From Dreissena polymorpha (taxonomy: Eukaryota; Mollusca; Bivalvia; Myida; Dreissenidae): a DNA stretch of 64,000 bases. Every line of letters begins with the position of its first letter. Positions within the stretch are counted from its first letter, which is position 1. The position numbers and the translations under genes are program-made. The stretch spans positions 60,877,615-60,941,614 of the forward strand of contig NC_068359.1 of assembly GCF_020536995.1 (NCBI RefSeq), written 5' to 3'. Of the stretch, positions 12,236 to 22,733 are shown piece by piece. The notes below the pieces were generated by a model. It was not told the DNA's origin. It ran no database searches and was given only the letters and a program-made list of their open reading frames with translations.

Positions 12236-13445
12236 AGGTGGTTAGCGTGTGGCTATGATATTAATTGGTGAAAACATCATTTCGAATGATAAATACTCAA
12301 AATATAACGAAAAATCAACTCTTCTGGAAAAAAACATTTCACTATCAAATATATATATAAAGGTATTTAACTCAAAATGACCCGAAAACGGATGACATCG
12401 CGTTGGACAGCCATGACTTCATCAGTTGTGCAGCAATGTTCACGAACTTGGTCTTATTTAACGCAGACATGAATTTCCTTTAAGGAAACGTACATATCTC
12501 GTAAGATTTCTACGAATGCTGGGGCAAATTTTAAGAAATAACGCGATACACAACTCACGTGACCTACTCGTCGTCGATCAGACCCGATTTAAGACTGAAA
12601 TCTTCACAGTGTAAAGGGCATTTTTCCTGCATAGTTCACAGACCTCGATACCATAATTTAATAAAACGTATGAAAAAACATTCTTACCGTTCTTGCCGTT
12701 ACATTATGCATCAAAACCAACTGCCCAGAGCCGTCCGAAACCTTTGTTTACATACATTTTAAACACGCGCGAGATTCCATCGGTCCAATGCGAAGGTGTG
12801 TCTGCACTTGAAGATTTCATTCACACAACGGGTGTGATCGTTGTCATGTAGATCATGCGAGTTGTGTATTGTATTATTTCTTAAAATTTGACCCTGTATT
12901 GACACTTCTAGTAAGGAAATTCATTTATGCGTTGAATGAGACCGAGTTCGTGGAAATCGCTGCTCAGTTGATGAAGTTATGGCTGTTAACAGCGATGCGC
13001 CTTAGATTTTGATCTTGAACAGATAGTGTTAATCCAGAGTTGCGCTTATTTATAACTATTTCCTGTCATGCATCACCATCGTTGTTTGCGCTAGAAAATC
13101 AAATCCAGATCAAATTACGGTTGTTCTGTGAAAAAAAAGGTTATTGTATGAAAACAGACCATTATTTTATTAAAACAGACGTTGAAACGGTTGGTCAAAA
13201 TAAATGGGAAATAGTCGGTTTTGCGAATGATGACTGGAGATCAATTTTTGAAAACGAGCTTTGTGAAACAAGAAGAACATTTTAACACAGGTGGTTAGCG
13301 TGTGAATATGATATTTATTAGTGAAAACATCATTTTGAATTATGAATAATTAAAATATAACGAAAACTCAAATTTTCTTGAAACAAAATTCACTATCAAA
13401 TATATATATATAACAAGGTGTCCAACTCAAGATCACCCGAACACA
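12236..13445. repeat. Composite repeat: inverted arms inside direct repeats
   Basis: Direct repeats 12236-12400 and 13275-13445 share GGTGGTTAGCGTGTG and CACTATCAAATATATATATA. Inside them, about 12390-12620 and 12785-13010 are diverged inverted repeats (for example CAAATTTTAAGAAATAA on one arm and its complement on the other). The unique centre of about 165 bp has no gene. This is an old fold-back element or a transposon relic. Confidence 0.65.
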
Positions 13446-14129
13446 GATAATGTAGATGTTCTATTTCTTCTTGACTAAGAATAATTGAGGACAATCGTCT
13501 CGAACGAACCGTATACCTTTGTTTTACCATGCATCGGTAAAAGAAGCTTCATTAACAAACTAAAAAGTAATTATGAGTTTAAAGTGAATGCGTAATCAAA
13601 TTATGTAACCATCTGTGATTAAAAAAAAAATTGTTCATAACACGTTCGAATCTTATACCAAATTATGTGTTTGTATTTCTCGTAACAACTTTTTTAAGAA
13701 GAGGAGCGAAGGACCTTAGAAAGGTTTTCAGCAACATAATAATCATATTATTTGCACAAAGTTAAGCAGCAATAACTAAAATCCTAATAATTTATTCATT
13801 CGGCAGATTTATATTATTTTCATGCATTAATCGAAAGAGCAACAAAGTGTAGAAATGCAACACCATTTGCCAATCACTTTTTAAGCTTCCAAATAGTTAT
13901 AATACATTTCGCATAGTCATAGATATTTCGGCAACCAAAGGGAGGATTTTAGACTTTTGGTGGTTAAATGAGAACGAATTTCAGTACAGATCCAGGAAGG
14001 TTCAAAGGCATCCGTGAATCACTATGTTGGCTTTGCCCAAATTGGTTTGTTTTAATACTTGATGAAATGTATTTTACGTTAAACATCCCTCACTTACAAA
14101 GAACATTGACAAAAGCGATATTGATTAAA
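13446..14129. other. Intergenic, no supported feature
   Basis: AT-rich. No exon, hairpin or repeat copy was recognised. Confidence 0.4.
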
Positions 14130-14350
14130 AAGAGTACGCACATTTTTTATATGCTTTAAATTGTAATATATTGATAAAAATATGTTACAATAACACAAAA
14201 TAGGCAAGACAATTTTTACATTAAAGACGAATTTCATAAAAATGCAGCAAATACAAATAAGCGTCCAGAGCCGAATGTGACGACGATATTCCGTACATAT
14301 ATTCCTACAATAACCGAAGCATTCGTCTTATTATTATGATCGGAGTAAGT
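14130..14350. repeat. Segment shared with MITE at 59602-60086
   Basis: About 200 bp (CGAATTTCATAAAAATGCAGC, GTGACGA, CCTACAATAACCGA-GCATTCGTCTT) align to 59620-59815. It overlaps the 3' end of the minus-strand LINE, so either the MITE family captured a LINE tail or a MITE fragment sits against the LINE. Confidence 0.5.
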
Positions 14351-15368
14351 GTTCGATTTGATGGACTTAATATTATCAGGTAATGAATTCCAATCCCCAA
14401 TACCATTGTATAAAAATGAAAAACTAGTCAAGTCATCAATTTAAGGTACATACGAATTAAATCTTGATCTATTCCCATACTGATGGACATCAGTACTTTG
14501 ACAAAATTGTCTTTCAAATAGCTTGGACATTTATTGTAGAATATCTTATGGATATGGTTAAGTTGAAGTTGCTTGCATCTTTGATCAACGTTCAATAAAC
14601 CAAGATCTTCAAAATTCGATACATCATGTGATGTTTTACAATGGGAATTGTTAAACAAACGACCGATTTTATTTTGGACTATTTGTAGCTTGTGCTTAAG
14701 TTGTTGCGTGGGCCCACAATACTACGAAGAGGATGAATAATCTAAATGTTTTGCCTAGATGGAGGAATAGCTTATTGTCTATTAACCACTTACTACAGCT
14801 CTTTGCCTAAAACTTGACTGATGGTACTAGAATCTTTTTGTGAATACAAAATTGAACTATTATCAGCATAGAGTATTAATTTACAGTTGGATGATATACT
14901 TATTTTCATATCATTAATGTAAGTCAAAAACAAGAGAGGTGCCAGTATACTCCCTTGGGGAACTCCAGACACAATCGATTAGAAAACCGATTTAGCGGCT
15001 TTAACATGTACATACTGCATCCTATCAGTTAGATACGAGTAAAACCACTCCATAGACTCCACTCCCATCGCACACAGCTTTCGACACAGCATGTCATGAT
15101 CTACAGTGTAAAAGGCCTTCTGTAGATGTAACATAATCATACCAGTAAACAAGGTCTTATAGGTTTGTCCAAGTATATGATCCGATAGGTGAATAAGACA
15201 GGAGTCAGTGGAGTAGTTCCCCCTAAAGCCACTCTGATACTAATACAAAAGATCGTTCTTCACTAAAAAGGATCACAACTTGTTGTATACAGCTCTCTCT
15301 AATATTTTTGAAACAATTGACAAAATACTAACCCGTCTATAATTAGAAACCTCGGACCAATTGTCTTT

Positions 15369-15957
15369 TTATGTCCCCCACTATAGTAGTGGGGGACATA
15401 TTGTTTTTGCCCTGTCTGTCTGTTGGTCTGTTGGTCTGTCTGTTGGTCTGTTTGCGCCAACTTTAACATTTTGCAATAACTTTTGCTATATTGAAGATGA
15501 CAACTTCATATTTGGCATGCATGTGTATCTCATGAAGCTGCACATTTTGAGTGGTGAAAGGTCAAGGTCAAGGTCATCCTTCAAGGTCAGAGGTCAAATA
15601 TATGTGGCCAAAATCGCTCATTTTATGAATACTTTTGCAATATTTAAGATAGCAACTTGATATTTGGCATGCATGTGTATCTCATGAAGCTGCATATTTT
15701 GAGTGGTGAAAGGTCAAGGTCAAGGTCATCCTTCAAGGTCAGAGGTCAAATATATGTGGCCCAAATCGCTTATTTTATGAATACTTTTGCAATATTGAAG
15801 ATAGCAACTTGATATTTGGCATGCATGTGTATCTCATGGAGCTGCACATTTTGAATGGTGAAAGGTCAAGGTCAAGGTCATCCTTCACAAGGTCAAGGTC
15901 ATCCTACAAGGTTAAACATAATATAGGGGGACATTGTGTTTCACAAACACATCTTGT
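15369..15957 (+). mobile_element. Non-autonomous tandem-unit element ('gggggacat' family) inside LINE
   Basis: It starts with the hairpin GTCCCCCACTATAGTAGTGG at 15372 and a (CTGTCTGTTGGT) run. About three 151-bp units follow (TTTGGCATGCATGTGTATC at 15512, 15662, 15813), and it ends GTGTTTCACAAACACATCTT. Each unit carries GTCAAGGTCAAGGTCA and, in the first two, AGGTCAGAGGTCA. An inverted copy lies at 40672-41256. It is inserted in the LINE reverse transcriptase. Open frames across it are artefacts. Confidence 0.85.
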
Positions 15958-17378
15958 TTGAACAGTGGTTTTACCTTAGCACATTTTAATTCAGTGAGAA
16001 TATCTGATATATGGAGCAGAATCTTTCAAAATCTGGCCAGAATTTCATCTAACCCAGTACTCTTAGAACAATTCAATTTGCTTAACTCTTTGTAAACAAA
16101 GTCTTCAGAAACTGATGAAGTTTACACGAATTGTGAGCAGGATTTCTGTCCGTGTGAAATGATAAAAAAGCTAGATGATGTATTAAATAGATTTGGAGCT
16201 TCAGGAAGCTTATCAACTAGTACTGATGCAACAGTTGTGAAAAAATGGTTAAAATCATTGCTATTGTTTCAGCTTCAAAACATAGATTGCCCTCTACTTT
16301 TAAAACAACATTAGGTGAGGATTTATTATTATTGCTATGACCTAACGATTTGAAATGCGACCCCAGACTTTTAGGATTGTGTTTGTTTTCTTCTAATTGA
16401 TCACAAATATATTCTGCCTTTGCTTTCTTCACAGACCTTTGGACCTTAACACTATATGAACAAAACAATTGAAAAAAATCCTTATTATAAGTTTTCTTAA
16501 ATTTGTTCATAAAATAGTCCCTTCTTTTAATTAGTTATAAAATATCCGAATCCATCCATGGCTCTGTTCTCTGCTATCAACGAACTTCTTTGGTTGGAGC
16601 TATACTATTCAAAACTGTCAAAAAATATTTGGAAAATAACCAAGATTCTTGTACAGTGTCAGCAGTAAACATACAATTCCAATCACAATTGTTCAGTTTG
16701 TTAATACAATCTTATACAGTATAATTTTTCATACACCGAACATAAATTGTGTTATGCTTACTTACTTTTTCTTTGGTAGTTTTTCTTGTACAATATACTG
16801 GGACATGGTCACTAAGATTTATGGGTAAAGTACCCGATTGTGAAATTTTATTACTTTGATTACACAAGATATGATCTAAAATCGGTGAAGGTTTTTCAGT
16901 TATTCTAGTAGGATGAGCAATCATTTGTTTCAGGTTAAAATTTCCTAATCAAATTCATTACTTTTTTAAACAGTGAACACATATTGTTTTTTAAAACAAA
17001 TATTTAAATCACCTAAAATAAACCATTTAAATCAGATCGTAAATTCAATAAAATGTTTTCTAAATAATCTGTAAAATCATTTTGATTCGGAGGCCGGTAG
17101 CAAGTACAAATCAGAATAGGTATAGTTTTTACAAGATTTATCTCAGCCCAAACCGTCGCAACAGTGTCACTGTGTAAATCAGTTCTCTCTGAAAATGCAA
17201 TACTTTCATTTATAAACAAGCACACCCCTCCTCCATTAAGATATCTGTCTCTCCGGATGACATTAAAACCTGGTATACAAATTTCATTGTTTGTGATGGT
17301 ATCGTCCAACCAAGTCTCAGTGATTGCAATCACATGTACTTTACATATACTGGCAAATAGTCTAATTTCTGACATTTT

Positions 17379-18898
17379 AGCTCACCTGATTGCTCAGGTG
17401 AGCTTTTGTGACCGGTCTTTGTCCGTCGTCCGTCCGTCCACATTTGTTCGTAAACACACTAGAGGCCACATTTATTGTCCGATCTTCATGAAACTTGGTC
17501 AGATGCTTTGTCGCAAGGGAATCTCAGTCGACTTCGAAACTGGGTCGTGCCGGGTCAAAATCTAGGTCAATAGGTCAAAAAAAAAGAAAACACTTGTAAA
17601 CACTGTTGAAGTCACATTTTATGCCCAATCTTCATGTAACTTTGTCAAAATGTTTGTCTTAATGATATGTTGGTTGAGTTCAAAAGTGATTTCGGTCCGA
17701 TGAAAAACATGGCCGCCAGTGGCCGGGGCAGTATTCCTTATTTGGCTATAGAGAAACCTTGTAAACACTCTAGAAGTCACAATTTTTGTCCAATCATCAT
17801 GAAAGTTGGTCAAAACATTGGTTTTATTGATATCTCGGACGAGTTCGAAAATGGTACAGATTGGTGAAAAATACATGGCCGCCAGTGGGCTGGGCATTTT
17901 TCTCTATATGTATATAGTGAAAACATGTGAACACTCTAAAAGTCACATTTTTGGCCCAATTTTCGTGAAATTTGGTCAGAACATTTGTTTCCTTGATATG
18001 AGAATTTAGTTCGAAAATGGTTCCGGTCAGTTGAATAACATGGCTGCAGGGGGAAGGGAAACAGTTTTCTTATATTTATATAGTAAAAAAAGCTTGTGAA
18101 CACTCTAGAAGTCACATTTTTTTGCCCAATCATCATGAAACTTGGTGAAAAGATTGGTTTTATATATATCTCAGTCGAGTTCGCAAATGGTTCCGTACGG
18201 TCAAAAAACATGGCTGCCAGGGGGGGGGGTGGGGCAGTTTTCCTTATGTTACTAGAGAGAAACCTTGTGATCGAACACTAAAGAAGTCACATTTTTTTAC
18301 TAATCATCGTGAAACTTAGTCAATACATTGGTTTTATTGATTTCTCGGACAAGTTGGAATATGGCTCAGATCGTTGAAACACACTTTTTAGCTCACCAGA
18401 TTGCTCAGGTGAAGTTTTAGGATTGGTCTTTGTCAGTCGTCCGCCCGTCCACATTTGGTGTGTAAACGCTTTAGCATTCACATTTCTCAAGCATTCTTTA
18501 TCAAAGTTGCTGACAGATCTCAGTCAAGTTTGATAATGAGCATAATCACATAATTAATGCCATAATTATTGTCCATATTTTCATTATATTATACAAAATC
18601 CTTGTGAATACTCTAGAGGTCACAATCTTGTTTCAGATTTTATGAATCTTGGTCATAATATTTATTTTTTTAAGCAAAGTTTGATGTTTTGTAAGGGGGG
18701 TCAACTCAAAATATAGGTCGCAGGTCAAATCTTACAAAAACAAAAACACTCCATGCGCCATAGTTTTGGTTCAATAATGATGCAACTTGACCAGGATGTT
18801 TGTCTGGACAATATCTAGGTCAAGTTTGGCGTTTGGTAAAGATTGAATGAACCGACTGCCCTCAGGTGAGCGAACTAGGGCCATCTTGGCCCTCTTGT
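17379..18898 (+). mobile_element. Non-autonomous tandem-unit elements ('gctcacctgag' family) inside LINE
   Basis: Starts with the terminal hairpin AGCTCACCTGATTGCTCAGG at 17381, then GTCCGTCGTCCGTCCGTCC and ~166-bp units with AACATGG-CGCCAG (17706, 17870, 18040, 18208). A second hairpin start at 18390 and the family end GGCCATCTTGGCCCTCTTGT at 18880 suggest two partly overlapping copies. The LINE reading 'GRSLLP' resumes with 'MSEIRLF' across it, so it was inserted into an older LINE. No protein is encoded. Confidence 0.8.
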
Positions 18899-19120
18899 TG
18901 GTAATAAAGATCTACCATTAAAATGGACAAAATGCAACCCTTTTTTGTGTAAAAACATCAACAGAATTAAAATCACTTGTAAATATCGTTGAGTTAAAAT
19001 CACTGGAAGAGTCTGATGACGATGAATGATGATGAAAACTATCACAGTCTGGTGGATCACAGGTTCCTGGATGTTCCTATCGCCACTTTGTAACAGACAC
19101 AAGATAAATAGACTTGTGCG

Positions 19121-20535
19121 AGTTGGTCTAAGTTATGTAGTCAAAGTTATGGAACGAACTTCTGGATCATTGTGATTTCGATCAACCTGGATTGTTAGAC
19201 GTTTCGTGATTAGAATACCACTTATGGGAAGATGCTCAATAGCTTGTTGACGATCTATTATTATGACGTGGGATCCAATTTCAAGTCAATATGATCGCTC
19301 TGTTTTGGCTACTATTATTTTAAATGTGGATTATTACGACGAAATCTGTGATGACCCCGATCACTGAATTTCGAAGTGCCATACCGTCGGGTATCTATAT
19401 TATGTAGATCAAGTGCTATTTATATGTACTGTTTGGCAAATATGCTGCTCCTCAATTTAGAACTGAAATAGCTGCGAACTTGTTAAGCGATATAATTGAT
19501 GTACCTTATCCGCTTCCGTAGATTTAAATTTAATAATGGTCATCCTTGCAGGTATTCCTCGTGTAGTAGAAATCAGAGTACATGCAGGCAACTGGACTGT
19601 GCTACTGGTATAAACATGAGTTTGTAAAACGTTTATAGGTTAGAAACGTTCATTTTTGATGAAAATTGAAATTTCGTACCGTTTATATATTTTATATTAG
19701 TTTATTCAGAATATCCGATAGTTGTGTGTTACAGAACCGATTAAAAAAATTATATAAATCCAACTTTTCATGACTCGTATATTCTAATCTGCTCGTTCCC
19801 GCTCACGGTAATCTGGATTACGCAAATAAGAGCATGGTCCGACTTCTCATGACATTTTTCACATTGTTATTCACAGTTGCTTAATGTTATGTATTAAGAT
19901 AACACATACATTCAGGGAATTGTCTCAAAGCTTGATCCTTTATTAAGGACCACTGTAAAATCACACCAGGGTTTTTCACTCTTCGTTCAGGATACCGCTT
20001 ATTAAGTTCACTAATTCAGATCATTACTTACTGATATCTTACGCTAAACATGTCTTAGAAAATAATTTAATTGATCAAAGGACAAAACGCATTACTTATT
20101 ATATGATATGACTGATCGGATACAATGACTCGAGATCTGAGCGCCGTAAATAAATGTTATAAAATAAACACAGTTGAGCACCACAGCTTTGTTAAACATA
20201 CCAATCGTATTTGGACCCGATGTGCACACTTGTGCGGAGGGGTACTATACAAGAACGACCCACAGTGGTAGCGCTGTGTTCGGAGAAGTGCGGTTTGTTT
20301 CATGTCGGTAAACATGTAAAAATGTGAATTGCGCAAATGATTCCCAATTTACAATTAGCCATAAGCATTACGTATGTGCGAAATATGTGTTTCTACAATA
20401 GAATCTGGCATTTTGATTTTTGTAAATAAATACAAAAATATAATTTGCATTTGTGGTTTAATAAACTACCCTGTATATAAAATAGTTATTATCGCCGATC
20501 TAATATAAATAAGGCATTGAGAGCACACGCTTGTT
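19121..20535. other. Intergenic, possible LINE 5' remnant
   Basis: Sequence upstream of the LINE in its reading direction. It could include decayed first-ORF sequence, but no motif survives. The stretch from about 19600 is AT-rich without features. Confidence 0.35.
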
Positions 20536-20539
20536 TTAA

Positions 20540-21051
20540 AGGGATCTTTTCACGGTTTGGTAAATTCACAAAATTGAAAAAAGTTGTTTCAGATTCGCAA
20601 ATTTTCGTTTTAGTTATGATATTTGTGAGGAAACACTTTTACTGAACATTTACCATAGTCCAATATAGCCATTATATGTATCTTTTGACGATTTGAAAAC
20701 CTAAAAATTATAAAGCGTTGCAACGCGAAACGATTGAATAATTTGGAGAGATCTGTTGTTGTCGTTTAAATTTTCGAAACTACGAAGATTGCTTATATAA
20801 GGTACAAAATACTTAAATTGTGTGTACTCGGCGGAATAGCCGAGAGGGCTACTGCGTTTTTACTTCAGACTAATTCCAGGACTCCGGAGGTCACTGGTTC
20901 GAGTCCTGGTACCGGCTACTTTTTTTTCCTTTTTTTTAAATTTTATTCTTGATTTTTTACTGGAGCTTTTAAGATCCAATGTTTACATTTATCAATATAA
21001 AGCATTTAATGACAAACTTCAAAATATGCCAAAATCTGTGAAAAGGCCCCT
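20540..21051 (+). mobile_element. TTAA MITE (TTAAAGGRR ends) with tRNA-like pol III core, copy 1
   Basis: TTAA target copies (20536-20539, 21052-21055) bound imperfect ends AGGGATCTTTTCACGGTTTG and CTGTGAAAAGGCCCCT. In the middle is a tRNA-like unit: A box TAGCCGAGAGGG (20837-20848), B box GGTTCGAGTCC (20896-20906), then T runs from about 20920 that could end pol III transcription. The acceptor and T stems do not pair well, so it is not a working tRNA gene. TTAAAGGRR ends with TTAA targets match what I know of T2/Kolobok-type MITEs. A full inverted copy lies at 55665-56174 and a decayed one at 25843-26220. Confidence 0.85.
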
Positions 21052-21055
21052 TTAA

Positions 21056-21475
21056 AGTCTCTATAACGTTCAAAATCAACGAAAATTTCGTAAAGTATTT
21101 CATAAAATAAAGTTAACACCTAAACAATCAGTGTTCCTTATAGCAATAGCCACAATTTCAACGCTAGATGTGGTATGATTACATAGATTTTTGTAGATAC
21201 AAAATGCTCGTTTTTATTTATTTGTGACCACAATAAATTCCATGTTAATTTCCTGCGAATATATCTATTGATACGACACACGAACACTAACATGGTACCA
21301 TGTTAAAACCATAATAAAAACGAGCATTTTGTATCCACAAACATCTATTTTATCAGACCACATCTGGCGTTGAAATTTCGACAATGACCATAAGAAACAA
21401 TGATTTTCAATTGTTTAGCTTTATTTTACGAAATATTGTACGAAATTTTCGTTGATTTTGAGTAGTAATGTTACT
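21056..21475. mobile_element. TTAA fold-back MITE sharing a TTAA with its neighbour
   Basis: The arms 21056-21222 and 21312-21475 are long diverged inverted repeats (CAAAATCAACGAAAATTTCG, ACAAAATGCTCGTTTTTATT). TTAA lies at 21052-21055, which is also the right target copy of the preceding element, and at 21476-21479. Its ends are AGTC..ACT. Non-coding. Confidence 0.8.
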
Positions 21476-21575
21476 TTAAGCGAGCCGACTTAATATAGAT
21501 TAAACATGACAGTCATGACCGCTTTATTTACACCAATGACGGGGAAGTAACTGCTAAACAAAAACTACGTGTATT

Positions 21576-21583
21576 TATAAATA
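21576..21583 (+). promoter_or_regulatory. TATA box of the four-exon gene
   Basis: TATAAATA lies about 105 bp before the ATG at 21688, leaving room for a 5' leader of roughly 75-80 bases. It sits about 100 bp downstream of the stacked MITEs. Confidence 0.55.
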
Positions 21584-21687
21584 GGCGTGGAATCCCGAGT
21601 TAAACTGAGTAATCGCTGGCTATCTAAAAAGTCAGTAGTTCTACTTTATGTCAGATTACAAATAAGGAATTCAACAATCTCATTAAA

Positions 21688-22698
21688 ATGGACTCTTCGT
21701 TAATTGTACCAAAACCACCAGACGATTTAAAGTTTCGGAAGATGATCATTGAAGTAGGTAGAGAGCTTGACAAACAACCGAATATATTGAAGGAACTACT
21801 GTCGAAACATCAATGTAAGTTCATGATGATGAAGTTTCGATTTATACGAGTTCAAATTATGTTATTATGTATATCATTATGTGTGTTGTACAGACACAAA
21901 ACAATTTCTCAATACAAATAATTATTACATGTGTGCTAATGATTAACAGTAAGTAAGTAAATTGTTAAGTTTAACTAGAAAACAATCGGCAGAACAAAAA
22001 ATGAAATTATCACGTCGATAATGAATTTGCAGCTGAATTATTTTCGGTTAATATATAAATGAGATAAAGGGTTCAAATTGTATTCGTGAGTGCAGGTTTT
22101 TATCTCGTCACCAGTATGTATTTGTTTACACAACATATATTCATACTGATAAGATGCGTTACATAATAGATACAATGCGTGGAATTAGACTGTTTATAGC
22201 CTAAGTGGTCAAGAGGTTTACATAAATCTAGGTACAAATGCCTGGTCAGGAATCCAGTTCCTGCGGTGGCTGATGACCCGAGCAGATTTATCCCGGAAAG
22301 ACCTGTACATCCTCAAAGACACTCTTCTTCTTCTGAACAGGAAGGGTATGTCGATGAACTATGTAATACCTTAAACATTCAATACCACACTAGTCATAAG
22401 CTTGTTTGACTGATTTTGATATTTCAAATATATATTACAATAACAGTCCAAATGGTATACGTGTTTTCTTTTGTAGGTACGTCTCTTAAACAACCAAAAA
22501 ACTTATGTGGACGTTTTGTTTATATCGAATTTCCAATTACTACAGTACAGTCTGTTCAGCGTAGGTCTGTTTTCGTTTAGAAACACAAACACACACACAC
22601 ACGCACGCACGCACGCACGCGCGCGCGCGCGCACACACACACACACACAAGCACACACACACGCACGCACACGCACACACACACACACACACACATAC

Positions 22699-22733
<35 letters not shown>

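Larger units (their letters stand above)
14230..19120 (-). mobile_element. Decayed APE-type LINE (CR1/Jockey-like), split by two insertions
   Basis: Read on the minus strand, the element starts near 19120 with a Ser/Asp-rich stretch, then 'FVHFNGRSLLP' at about 18900-18935. The endonuclease resumes at 17375 with MSEIRLFASICKVHVIAITE, the TETWLDD catalytic motif and GGGVCLFIN (17013-17375). Its end 'LSDHVPVYCTRK' is at 16712-16924. Linker sequence (16217-16510) leads to reverse transcriptase motifs: VSKILERAVYNK near 15300, GVPQGSILAPLLFLTYINDM near 14900-14970 and LILYADN (for YADD) near 14860. The C-terminal 'WNSLPDNIK' is at 14380-14420. Several frame breaks and in-frame stops, and the altered YADD box, show it is dead. 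Two younger repeats interrupt it, in the endonuclease and in the RT. The clade is inferred from endonuclease and RT motifs only. Confidence 0.85.

Noticed and set aside
17164-18281. Overlapping plus- and minus-strand frames
   Set aside because: They run through the 'gctcacctgag' element and its units; frames on both strands and unit periodicity show they are artefacts.
20827-20915. A functional tRNA gene (Leu/Ser-like)
   Set aside because: A and B boxes are good, but the acceptor and T stems do not pair and the unit recurs inside a dispersed element.
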